DNA of 64,000 nt from Oscarella lobularis. Lineage: Eukaryota > Porifera > Homoscleromorpha > Homosclerophorida > Oscarellidae. The notes below the pieces were generated by a model that saw only the letters and a list, made by a program, of their open reading frames with translations, searched no databases and had not been told where the DNA came from. Shown here one piece after another: positions 21,845-32,445 of the stretch. Each line of letters begins with the position of its first letter. Within the stretch, counting starts at the first letter, position 1. The translations under genes and the position numbers were made by a program. The stretch is from the NCBI RefSeq assembly GCF_947507565.1, contig NC_089180.1, forward strand, positions 2,604,001 through 2,668,000, read 5' to 3'.

Positions 21845-23240
21845 CCATCCGATCGAATACGTCCCTATTTGGCGAAGAAAGATAGCAAAGAGGTGTTGAA
21901 AACCGTTCACCGTGACTCATCGATTTATGCACGGTTCGGACGATTGTTGTTTGTTGTAGACGTGGACGATTGCAGTGACGCAAATTATCATCTCAATGTT
22001 TACGTCTTCAAGCGACACCTCAATTCGAGGTCTAAATCAATCGCGTCAATGTCACCGCGACTGTCATGTGCCAGGCTACTCACTGTATCATTCGTGGCGA
22101 ATCGTTTGCCGGATAGACTATTTGAAGTCGATTAGCGGGCCGCCGGAACGTACGCTTGGTCTTAAGCCCAGTTTACGGACGACGTCTCCGATTCGTCATA
22201 CACGTATTGAGACCATCTCGGCGTTTCCGTACTGCACAAAAATTGATATAGGCAAAGTGAATGTGGAGTGTTCAGCTTACCGCCGCTTTCGAATTCGGCG
22301 CCAACAGCCGGATTTGGCCGCTATTATTATTGGCAGGTTAAAGCTACGGTTTAACCGTCGTTAACGTCTGAAACCAGCAACTCTTTTTGGCCATTCCATT
22401 TCACAAAAATTAATTTAAAACTAAAAAATGATATTCTTTACGTCATAAATGGAATTAAGAAACCAAAAGGCTCCTAAAGTTTTCTTCTGGGGTTTCTTTT
22501 ACTGTATATTGCGGTGTTCTACAAACAATCGTGCTCCCACTGTCCTCTCTGCCTTTCAGAGAGCAGTTAATTGTTTCGGGCTGCCATCGAGAGTAAGATG
22601 AGACCGTGAAAGAGAGAACCGATTGGTGTCTCAATAGGAGAGGGGTCCTCAATTATGGACAGTCCCGGAGGGTCACCTGTTTGGTCGAGCACTACGATGT
22701 AAGTATCCCACCGTTCGAGCTCCCCATACCTCATCTAAGACCTAGAGGAAAGGCGATTCTGCGGTAGGCGTTTTGGCTTTCTGCGACTGCGCATTTGCAT
22801 GCAGACGCAAAAAGTTTACGTAATCTCCGCTGTTTTTACCTTAATGACGTTGGCGCTAAAGATGGACACCCCCATATCTTCGCCGAACTTCAACGTATAC
22901 ATGCATGCTATATATCAAACGAAAGCCCAGGAATTCCTCTTTCACGTTAATGGTGCGGTAATAAGAAAGATTGTTTTACGCGCTTAGATCCTCAGTCGGA
23001 AATGCCCTAGAATGCTTTCAAATTGTAAGATCTAAAAAAACGTCACGTTTCTGCCAATGTTTGATAAAACATTCGATTGTTTAAAAGTTTGAGAACTTAG
23101 AAATGTAAACTAAGACTGAAAACACGCGCAAATAGGGTCTCCTGTTTAGAAGAGACAGCTTAGCTGATCGTCTTCCTGTAGATAAACGTGAACGGTTTTT
23201 GTTTTCCAAGCAGCTAGAATCAAACGCAACTTTAAAATAC
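21845..23240. other. Unassigned stretch
   Basis: Short frames (21,869-22,135; 21,975-22,364; 22,799-22,987) have no recognisable motif. No repeat or terminal structure was seen. Confidence 0.2.
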
Positions 23241-23247
23241 ACATCAT

Positions 23248-23372
23248 TAATTTCATTGTTGTTGAGTAGGGAACAACACTCATTGTTGTTGAGTAGGCAA
23301 CAACAGTCATCGTTGTTGTTGAGTAGGCAACAACAGTCATTGTTGTCGAGTAGGCAACAACAGTGGTCGTTG
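23248..23372. repeat. Short minisatellite with palindromic units
   Basis: About four tandem units of 27-33 bp, each GTTGTTGAGTAGGCAACAAC plus cagtcatt-type filler. The unit is itself an inverted repeat (GTTGTTG / CAACAAC). The repeat makes overlapping frames look open on both strands. Confidence 0.75.
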
Positions 23373-23532
23373 TTGTTGTGCAATGAACAGCAATCATGTC
23401 GTCCCAGCAGCAGCGAAAACAGCAAATTACGTTGATAACGGCTTCTTTTAATTTGAACACACATTTAACAAACCAGCACCTATTCATAAACTATCATGCA
23501 AAGTTAACGAACCAAGTCAAACTTTGTTAAAG

Positions 23533-24039
23533 ATGAAACCGTTCGGTATTCCGTACGTCATTCGATCGCAGAATCTTTCGTCTGAAGATTGCTTTGTTGG
23601 CAGAGTGAGGATGAATGCGCAGGTGTTCGCTTCGGGAAATTCAGCTGTTTCGCTGAATTTCAGAAATGCGGCATGCTTGAATCCGCAAGGATGTATTCTT
23701 GACGCTCCTGTGCAAAATGCCAACACCCGCTGCAAAAAGCAGTCAGTTCTTGGATCTGTAAACAAACCATGAAACCAATATTTTCAGTGAAAAGAAGTCT
23801 AAATACCTTCACACTTGTAATCATTCGACCGTTTTAAGCACACCTGCGGAATGCCTCCAACTGCCACGTCAGGAAGACGAACAGCCGCTTAGTGAAGAAT
23901 CGCAGATTGACGTGGAAGATCCAACTATTAATTACGAAGAGGAGTACGTGGCCCTGCTAAGAACTCACGCACAGTTCAAGAAGCGTTTGGCAGAAACTCA
24001 ACGTCAGCTCAATTCCAAAAAATTTCAGTTGACTCCCTG
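23533..24039 (+). CDS. Unrecognised protein: cysteine-bearing segment plus acidic coiled coil
   Basis: The first frame (ATG 23,533 to about 23,760) reads PYVIRSQNLSSEDCFVGRVR and AVSLNFRNAACLNPQGC. A second, after an attttcag at about 23,790, reads KYLHTCNHSTVLSTPAECLQ and then an acidic, helical tail ending HAQFKKRLAETQRQLNSKK and a stop at 24,039. The linker between them (about 30 nt, gtaaac...tttcag) looks like a tiny intron, but the phase does not fit exactly. Composition suggests real coding sequence. A DNA-binding segment followed by a coiled coil is typical of THAP-type transposon proteins, but I cannot confirm the family. Confidence 0.3.
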
Positions 24040-24045
24040 ACAACG

Positions 24046-24813
24046 TCAGCTGCCGTTAACTTCTACACCGGTTTTACTTCCATCGAACTTTTCAGTGCAG
24101 TTTGGGATAGCAGAAAGTTTACTTCCGTCTGCTAACGCGGCCAAAACGTCAGTGTATCTCATTTTTTCCTTTCCTGTCGTTTTCGATAAAACAGTTTTTA
24201 CCCCTCTGTAATTAATGCTTCGGTTTGAGGGCATGTCGAACCACATGGGAGTCTCGTCCATAATTCCAATTGCAAACATTGGGTATTCTCTCTCTGCGAG
24301 AGAAACCTGACATTCGTCAATGAATTTCTTTGCCAAATCGGAAGCATTAGTGGGAATCTTTTGGCCCTCAGAAGTAATGACGCGTGTGCACAAATCGTTT
24401 CGTTTCAAAAACCTGCTAAGCCATCCTTTTGACGCCTTGAACTGTCCTTCGGGAGAAACTCCGTGAAGCGTTTCGTACAATTCCAGTGCTTTTGACTGCA
24501 CGTCAGGACCATTAACTGTTATTCGTTCCTCCCGTCTCTTTGATCCGTTCAACAAGCAATTTCTCTAACTCAGGATGTCTTCCGTGCAGGTGTCCGGTTC
24601 GGAATAGGCGTCTCCTTTTGCGCGTAGAGACATCACGCCTTTCGGATGCTTCATCAAGCCATCTCTCCTGCTGTCACCACCTCTGCACGACTTTTTGATG
24701 AATTCCGTACTGCTTCGCCGTTTTCGAAACATTTCCGTCGTTTTCTTTGAGAGAGTCGAGAGACTAACGCTTAAATTCAAGAGAATAGGACTTGCGATGC
24801 ATGTCGCGTGCAC
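24046..24813 (-). pseudogene. Pogo/jerky-like transposase 2, truncated
   Basis: On the minus strand, ATG at about 24,801 starts a helix-turn-helix (SYSLEFKRESLDSL, then NVSKTAKQYGIHQKVVQRW). After a frameshift around 24,560 comes the CENP-B-type second DNA-binding domain (FKASKGWLSRFLKRNDLCTR) and the beginning of the DDE domain (FAIGIMDETPMWFDMPSN, catalytic Asp in MDETP; KTTGKEKMRYTDVLAALADG). Homology ends at about 24,115; the remaining two catalytic Asp residues are absent. A related but distinct copy lies at 29.6-30.3 kb. Its 5' end region carries GCGCATGCGC boxes and a TACCGTATT terminus (24,835-24,945). Confidence 0.75.
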
Positions 24814-24834
24814 AGATGCTGCTCGACGGACGAT

Positions 24835-25690
24835 TATCTCTCGCCTAAAGGCGCATGCGCTTGTACTCGAGTTATAGGCGCATGCGCTTATTCAGTTCAC
24901 TTATAAGCGCATGCGCCTTTATGTGAGGGAATACGGTATTTCAAAACGCATTGTAGGTTGTAACCTTTCATACGTGCGTTTTGTGCGAGGAATCTTGGAC
25001 GCACTTTAGACATACCGTACAGCACACAAATGTGCAAGTAGTGCAAAAGTGATTTTAAAAACGGTTTTGTAAGTCTTTTTACACCCTCTAACTACTCTTT
25101 TAACTCTGCGGAGAACTTCTAACAAGTTTTACGAGACGATTATTTTTCCTCAATAGCTGAAGCTTCATTTGCAAGCAATTCGATCCATAACTTCATTGCT
25201 TACTTGCTGCATCTATTGTGCGAGTAAAAGAGTGCGTCACGCAATGTCAGTACCGATGCTATTTCTAGTAGTTCCTGCCCTAAGGACAGACAATTAGAGC
25301 GGTACCAGCCCAGACTTTTCTCGCTTGAGAGAAGCATCCGGCTTGTTGGCTACTTTGTGCCCGTGCACACGTGCGCTGGTCGCCTCCAAAGATAAATGGA
25401 TAGAATTCCTACTGCTGCAAATGCACATGCATTTTGTGGGCGTGGTCGCCAAAAAATTTTGCGGGCCTTGCGCGCAGCCTCTCTTCTCTAAAATTTATTC
25501 CTACCGTATTTTCTCACATAAAAAAGCGTGTTCTTATATGCAAATTTTGTAAGCGCATGCGCTTGTATCTCTTGTAGGGGCGCATGCGCTTTTAGGCGGA
25601 GGACATTCTGCTTCCGCAAGCCATCTTTAACTCCGAAATGCATCGTCGCTCGTACTCGCTCGAATTCAAGAGAAGGGTCATTCTTTCGCT
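24835..25690. mobile_element. Facing 5' ends of two pogo-like elements (TACCGTATT termini, GCGCATGCGC boxes)
   Basis: Read leftward from about 24,945 and rightward from about 25,503, both ends start TACCGTATT, then CTCACATAAA. They carry two or three copies of the palindrome GCGCATGCGC and then a start codon followed by MHR(K/R)SYSLEFKR. The left one continues into transposase 2. The right one (ATG 25,639) is cut after about 15 codons. The 560 bp between the termini are non-coding. Confidence 0.7.
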
Positions 25691-28130
25691 GTGAGCATGA
25701 AACTGTAGACGGAGACAACGTTTTGCAATCAAAAATTCTTCTGTGCAATGACAAAGAGCTGCCACTAACTGTGATTTTTCACAGTTTTTTACTTAGTGGT
25801 CACGGAATCGAGAAACTTTTTGTTGCGAGCCATCCAGTTGAGGTATCCGAATGCAGCGCACTGAAAAAATGGCTGGGCTGGCCAGACGTCAACTACAGCA
25901 ATTATCCTGAGTTCATGGCCTTTTTAGAGACAACGTTTGTGTGCCCTGGCAACCCTGACCGCCGCTTCGCCCGGAAGACACGAGCGCTTAAGAACCGTCA
26001 TGGAAATCCAAGTGTCGTGCTAGACACTTTTCCCGTCTGCGTTAATAGCGTGCAGGACTCGAAAACCGTCAGGTCTTCAAAATGTCAACTGGTCACATTG
26101 GAAGCCAGAAGGTGCCTTCAATGTCGGGCAGCGAGAAGTCTTCTTCGCACCCATTCTGCCTGCAAAAAGTTCGCATCCACGAGCCGTTTCGCCAGAAATT
26201 CTTATCTTGCAACTCCTCAGAGGAGCGAAAAGTTTTTGCAATTAGCAAAGAAATCTCGAGCTCAATCTCAGACCGTTCGACGGTTGCGCCTCAAAATCAA
26301 AAAATGGGCCGAAAGCCATGGCATTGAGGTGCAGAAAGACCTTTCAGATGAGATTCAGACTATTGTAAAAGAGCAGAGCAGCAACATAGAAAGCACCTTT
26401 AAGGAAGGAACATTTCAAAGATTGTTCTGGGACTAACAGAAGGAAATGTCCACTCGTAAAGGTTGTACAGGACGAAGATGGCATCCATTAATAATAAGGT
26501 GGGCAATGTCTCTGAAAACTCGGTCATCATCTGCTTATCACATGCTACGAACATCCGGATTTGTCATCATGCCTTCCGAACGTACGTTAAATGACTATAC
26601 TCACTTTTACCGTGCTCGCACCGGGTTTCACGTCGACTTGGATCTTGAGTTAGCGGCACGGGCCAAAGTGAAGCAGTTAACATTTACTGAGAAACACGTA
26701 GCGCTATCATTTGACGAAATGCGCATCAGAGAAGATCTAGTGTATGACAAGTCATTATCCAAGATAGTAGGATTCACTGATGTCGGGGACGTAAACAGCG
26801 AGCTGCACAAATTTGCATCGTGTGATAAAGAACAGCTGTCATATCGGCCTCCTATTGCTACACACATGTTTGTTTTTATGATTCGCGGAATAACAACGAA
26901 ATTTCGGTTTCCGTACGCACATTTCCCTAATACAGAAATGACGTCGTAATATCTCCACCACTTAGTGTGGGAAGCCATCCGTCGAATTGAGTCACTAGGG
27001 CTCAAAGTTTTGTCGGTGACATGCGATGGAGCTGCCACAAACAAAAAAATTCTTTTGCACAGCAGCAATGGAAAACTCCACGCACAAGTCTGAAAATCCT
27101 TAAAGCAGTGACAATTGCCCTGTCTTCTTTTTTGCTGACGTGCCGCACCTAATCAATACTACGCGAAACTGCCTCAGTCACTCTTTTACGGGAAACAAGT
27201 CTCGAGACATGAAGGTAAGTTATAAATGTATTCTTTATCAAAAACTTTCCAAGTAATCTATACTGTATTACCAGATGAACGGAATAAGTATCACATGGAA
27301 ACATGTGATACAAGTAATTGAGAGGCACGAGCAGCTCAAAAGCGCTTCGAAAGGTTTGTTCGTTCTCAAACGACTGAAAAGAGAGCAGGTTTACTTTGAC
27401 GATTTTTCACGTATGGGTGTCGACTTGGCTGCGCAGTTAACTGGGAAAAATAAATTTGATCTTCTGAAAGGAAAACTAATTTGTGCGTAGGTTTTAAGTG
27501 AAAGAGTAGCAAAGGCAATGGAGCTTTTTATTTAAAATTGAGAATGCCGAGGAAACAAAAAGATTTATCGAAATTTTCGATAAGGCATTTGATTCTCTCA
27601 ATGACAGACGTCTGTTAGCCGATAAACCAGCACGAAGAGGATACAAGTCACTTGATGATGGGAGGTTAAAAGTGAGTAAGCTAAACACATTTTACAAAAG
27701 GTAACACAAATTTTCTTCAGTGGCTAGAGATCGACTTTTTGGAATATCTTAGTGAGTGGGAAAATTGGGCCAGTACGCAGACAGACTTATCGCGTTCCGA
27801 GAGATCAGCACTTTGCCTCAGTCAAGAGACTATTGCTGGTTGGAAAATGTCAGGTAAGATTTTAGGAAAGCAGACCACAGGAAAAATTGAATCGATTTCT
27901 TTATAGTGAAATCTTTCGTCGAAATTGCTAGATACTTTCTAAGACGACAGTCTGACGGCAGCGTGTTTCTTCTCAGGAAGAGGTTTAGTCAGGACTCTTT
28001 GGAGAACTTTTTTTGGATCTGTAAGAACGGCAGGAAGACGAAGCACAAACCCTTCTGTGAAGGAAATGCTGAACACAGCAGCGTCCTTTCGCAGCCAGGG
28101 ATCATTTGCAAAGGAGCCGATGAGAGGTAA
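25690..28130 (+). pseudogene. P-element-type transposase with four introns, multiple stops
   Basis: The first exon (to 27,214) has a coiled-coil segment (KKSRAQSQTVRRLRLKIKKW) and the P-element core: RRWHPLIIRWAMSLKTRSSS, MPSERTLNDYTHF, ALSFDEMRIREDLVYDKSLS (catalytic Asp) and SVTCDGAATNKK (second Asp). It continues in a shifted frame with FFADVPHLINTTRNC. Introns at 27,215-27,274, 27,672-27,720 and 27,854-27,906 splice in phase; a fourth joint near 27,480 is damaged. The last exon (27,907-28,130) has SFVEIARYFLRR and RFSQDSLENFFW, the conserved C-terminal box. In-frame TAA codons at 26,434 and 26,947 and frameshifts inactivate it. This is the THAP9/P-element family, but no THAP finger is visible upstream. 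Confidence 0.8.
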
Positions 28131-28243
28131 CAGCAGAGGGGGAGAAAGCGTTTAGCGTTTGAAAATATAGATGCTGCTGAGCCGTTGCCTAAACGTGCTC
28201 GTAGAACGAATAATAAATAAGTAGCATCATTAAGACGTTTATA

Positions 28244-29244
28244 TCAATTAGTGTTCGGTTGAATCGATTTGCGAAGGCTCTTGCTTTTCTTTGTTGTTCT
28301 ACGCTTGGCCTGCTTGTAATGATCAAGCCAAGCGGAACACATGGCAAATCTTCGAACCGTCACCCAAAGACTGACTACTTCATACAGCAAATCTTGAACT
28401 TCATCTTCTGAGTCTACCTCTGAACAAATAGACTGCCACGACGTTTCCACGACGTTTCAATTCTCTCCTCTTGAACGATAGAAGCAACGACGGATTTTTT
28501 GTCAGCTGACGGTTGTTGGGTGCTGAGGCGTTTTCTAAGAATGAGTCGTATTTTTAGCTCAAGGTGGAAAAAGGCAGAGTGCAGAGATCATTAACACTAA
28601 AAAGTCCACCTCGATCAACAAAATCAAGCCAAATCGTCGTGTAGTCAACGTAAGAGTTGTCATGATCGTTTTGGCATATTTCTTCGACTGCGGCCATCTG
28701 TCTTAGGCATCTGCATTAGAGCACGGCTTTGGCCGATGAATCTGCTTTATATTTTTTCAACAATTTGTACGGGATAAATCCCGCTGCATAGCGCAAAGCA
28801 TTCTCCTCCTCGGCAGACATAGATTCGACTGCCTTATCGTACGACTCTGCACTGCTGCTACGTCCCAACTTCGTACGGCAGATGGAATCGAAGAGCTTCT
28901 GATTCAGCGTTTGCGTAAGAAGTGGATCAGAAAGAGACATTTGCTTTACTTAGCGAATTCTTCTATAAGTCTCGAATAACTGCCATCCTCAATTTGTGGA
29001 AGTTGCACGCAGCTCTCTCGCCGACAGCAACTACGGAACGTCCCTTTGTGTCGGGAAAACACTGCTCAATAAACGACAAAATTTCCTTTGCCGCCGATTC
29101 AAGCTCCGTCGTTCGCTCGGCCTCTAAGAGACCTTTGGCTCCGTGTATCATCTCGGCTACACGAGGAAAGCCGGAAAACTTCTCTTGTTCAACAAGAAGC
29201 TCTTCCAAGGTGCTTCTAATGGTCTCCATCAATCCGTAACACAC
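28244..29244 (-). pseudogene. Uncharacterised multicopy protein (ALRYxxGxI / LWVTVRRF family), copy A
   Basis: The minus strand begins METIRSTLEELLVEQEKFSG and continues through SFIEQCFPDTKG (28,963-29,244). A second frame (28,716-28,940) has SDPLLTQTLNQKLFDSI and EENALRYAAGFIPYKLLKKY. TIWLDFVDRGGLFSVND (about 28,580-28,640) and IRLILRKRLSTQQPSAD follow. The last frame (28,244-28,450) has LLYEVVSLWVTVRRFAMCSA and ends in a basic tail, KRRTTKKSKSLRKS. The order of conserved blocks is shared with copy B at 42.2-42.8 kb, so this is a real family. I recall similar proteins as repeated, unnamed genes in sponges, but know of no function. It ends 114 bp from, and converges with, the P-element gene. 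Confidence 0.5.
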
Positions 29245-29569
29245 CTCGCTTCAGCTAAAGTGGTCACGTGACGGCGAGTTTCATATCCCGACTCTTCTAT
29301 ATCTCTGCCGGTATAATGCGGGAAATGCCGTTAGGTATATGTAGAGGTTGTGCTGCACCTATAACATTAGCGCACTGTAGCCGCAGCGCGCTTGCGCAGA
29401 TTCAGCACGTCGCAATGGCCATGCACGCGCCTACCAACGAGGTAGCTGGAGACAATTTCGGCAATCTCGACGATTTCGACGACGAGCAAGCCATCTCGGC
29501 TTCGCTAGGTTGCTTCACTGGCATGTCTAAGACTCTTGTGAGTGGCTTTTGCTTCAGATTCTACCCCGA

Positions 29570-30343
29570 GAGACGTTTGCAAAAGGAAATCTTACACTAT
29601 TGAGACGAAGTTCTGTTCTTCGAAAGCTTGATGAATTTTAGGGAAACAAATCTAAGACGGCGAAAATTGGCGGAGAGCTGCCACAGAGTGTCCCGGACGG
29701 GACTAAAGAAAGACAGAAGCTCCAAGGTGTTTGCGATGACCGGTGTCTTAGTGTCAAGAGGAGGCGGAAGATTCCACTGGAGAAGGATGACAACAAACAA
29801 CGCGGTGTCTTTTCCCTGATGGAGGATGAAGTTGTTGCCTGGATAAGTGATCTAAGCAAAAAGGGAGTTACTGTTAGCGGAGGAATGATACAGCGAAGGG
29901 CAACGATCTGCTTTGAAGAACTTTATTCTTCTGAGATTTTTACCTTTAAAGCGTCTATTGGGTGGTTGGACCGTTTTATCAAACGGCACGACCTCAGCTG
30001 CCGAGTTGTAACCTCAACTGGGCAAAAGGTGCCATCAAATGCTGCGGATTTAGCAAAGGGTATCATTTCCTTTCTTCTGAACAAGAGAGAATCTAAAGGT
30101 CTACCACCAGATGCCATAGGCAACATGGATGAAACCCCAATGTGGTTCGATTTGCCTGCGTCGAAATCGTATGATTTTAAAGTCGTAAAAGTTGTTTCTG
30201 CAAAGACTAACGGCAAGGAAAAGTTAGGATACCCAGTTGTTTTAGCGGCAAAGGCTAACGGTGCCAAACTGCCACCGTTAATTATTTTCAAAGGGTTAAA
30301 ACAAGAACCTAAAGGGTTTTTTCCTTCCGACATAAGAGTAGAG
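29570..30343 (+). pseudogene. Pogo/jerky-like transposase 3, cut by the Ginger-like block
   Basis: A degraded helix-turn-helix start (KRKSYTIETKF, about 29,557-29,590, then a stop-broken LRKLDEF*GNKSKTAK) leads into an open frame from about 29,660: VFSLMEDEVVAWISDLSKKG, then the CENP-B-type domain FTFKASIGWLDRFIKRHDLS and the DDE start IGNMDETPMWFDLPASKSYD, KTNGKEKLGYPVVLAAKANG and KLPPLIIFKG. It breaks off after SDIRVEV at about 30,343, where repeated GTGTCCGG motifs begin. Only the first catalytic Asp is present. It is similar in layout to transposase 2 but clearly a different family member. Confidence 0.75.
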
Positions 30344-30363
30344 GTGAGCTGTCACGGAAAAAA

Positions 30364-30470
30364 GTGTCCGGGTAAAAAAGTGTCCGGCCGGACACTTTTT
30401 ACTGGATAAAAGGCCGGACACTTTTTCCTAGAAAAAAGTGTCCGGGTCTGGAAAAAAACGTCCGGGCTAG
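30364..30470. repeat. Cluster of GTGTCCGG motifs in both orientations
   Basis: Five copies of (G)TGTCCGG or its complement within about 105 bp, including the 16-bp palindrome GTGTCCGGCCGGACAC (30,379-30,394), separated by A- or T-runs. The cluster sits exactly where transposase 3 is interrupted. It may be the terminal or subterminal binding array of the next element; no matching array was found near 34.2 kb. Confidence 0.6.
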
Positions 30471-30809
30471 ATTTTTCACATTAGCAATCAAGTTCAAGGG
30501 TGATTTGCCTTTGCCTAAGCTACATTCTACTCTTTCGTTCCTTTCGCAGCGTTAATGCTTTATCCGAAGTCGAAATAACATCACGCTAGTCGATTTGTCA
30601 TCGCTAATCCATTTCAGCGACCTCAGGCTGGCTTCTTCGGCTCTGCGTTGTTCTTTTTCCTATTGTCTAGTAAAAAAAAGACTTGATTTGCTAAGCGGAT
30701 AACAACAGCAGTACAATAACCTTTAGCGCGCGTTTTTATCCGCCATTTTTTCTGAGCCGTGCGCAGCGTTAACACACGTGCTTCTTTGCCTGATCTTTTG
30801 CGCTTGAAC

Positions 30810-32393
30810 ATGAACAGCGACGAAGAAGCAGAAGAATTAGGTGCGTTTGACATAATTCATGCCGTTTTTCTTTACCTTTCAGAGAAAAGCTACCCGATGG
30901 TTGTACGAACAGCCAGAAGCGATGCGTTAGGCGAAAGGCAGCTTCTTTTCGGGTTAAAGAAGGGCAACTTTTTTACGTCAAAAAATCTCGCGGCCAGGTA
31001 ATGCAAGTATATTTCTTTCTACGGTATCATTTCAAATTCTTCAGTTGATCGAATTGCTCTACGTAAGGAGTGACGTGGAGAAGCAGCAGATTGTTCGTTC
31101 CTGTCATGTTGATCCCACGTCGGGCCACTTGGGTGTTCATAAAACGACGGCACGCATTTCTGAGCGATTTCATTGGATTGGAATTGTTAGGACTGTGAAA
31201 GACATGGTAAAAGGTTTTTTCACATTATTCTCGTAACATACACAATTCTTTCATTAGATACAGAAATGCGAAACTTGTCAGAAGGTCTCTCCCACGCAAT
31301 CTCTGTCTATGTTCTGATCAGAATTCATTAGGTTAATCCAAAAATGAAGCTTGAAACACCGCAACTTAATCCTGTTCCTGTGAAATCGCCTTGGCATCAC
31401 ATTGGAATTGACTTCATCGGCCCCCTGCAACCGATTTCAAGTCAAGGAAATCGGTTTGTCTTAACAGTCTGTGACTACTTTTCCAAGTTTGTCGAAGCTA
31501 TACCTTTGCCCAACAAAACAGCGACTGGCGTAGCAAAAGCTCTGTACAAGGTTACTATCTGCTAAAAAGTAATGTAGGTATTTATTAATGTAGCTGTTAT
31601 ATTCAAGTTATTCATGAGAATGGGTTTACCGGCGGTTCTAACATCGGACAATGGAACCGAATCTAAAAACAAACTTGACAGCGAACTGGCGAGGCGCTTA
31701 AAGATAAAGCGTATTTTCACCACGCCTTATCACCCGCAGGTTCCAAAATATAACGCAAAATTGTACATTTATAGTTTTGAGTAAACTTTAAGGGAAATGG
31801 TCTTGTTGAGCGGTATAATCAGACGTTGCAACGGATGCTGGTGAAGCTCGCCGCGGAAAAGAAGGCGGAATGGGACGAACACATCGATTCTTGCGTCTAT
31901 GCGTACAACACGGCATGTCACGACTCGTCGCGTTACCCTCCATTTCAATTGATGTTTGGAAGAAAAGCTCGTCTTCCCATAGACATCGAAATGACCAAGG
32001 AGGCACCAGAAGAACTTGTGCTTCTAGACGAGAACATAACGCGTGACGTCGATTATCTAACGCAGCGACGACTCGAAGACCTGCAGAAAGCCAAAGACAA
32101 CATCATGGCTGCACAGCAGAAACAGAAGCGTGATTATGATAGGAGACATGGGCTGGCAGAGGGGTTTGCAGTTGGAGACAGAGTTTTGCGCAAGGATTTC
32201 AAGCGCAAGAAACGGGCAGGAGGAAAGCTGGATGCTCGCTTTCTATGGCCTTTTGAAATCGTGCGTTGCTTGGGCAAAGGCATGTACGAGTTGATGGAAG
32301 ATAGAAGCGCTAGGCGGGTCAACGGGGCTCATTTGAAGTTGTTCAGATGTGATGGTGATAAATGCGACGAATACGACGATCACGACGGCGATC

Positions 32394-32445
<52 letters not shown>

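Noticed and set aside
20989..21910. Open frames of 216-251 codons on the minus strand and 236 on the plus strand
   Set aside because: They overlap each other, have no motif and arise from a CpG-rich, TA-poor composition plus an inverted repeat that is open in all directions.
23248..23372. CRISPR-like array
   Set aside because: Few units, no unique spacers of constant length, no cas genes, and the surroundings are clearly animal.
23081..23487. Minus-strand frames rich in NNNDCCCLL-type repeats
   Set aside because: They are products of the GTTGTTG minisatellite.
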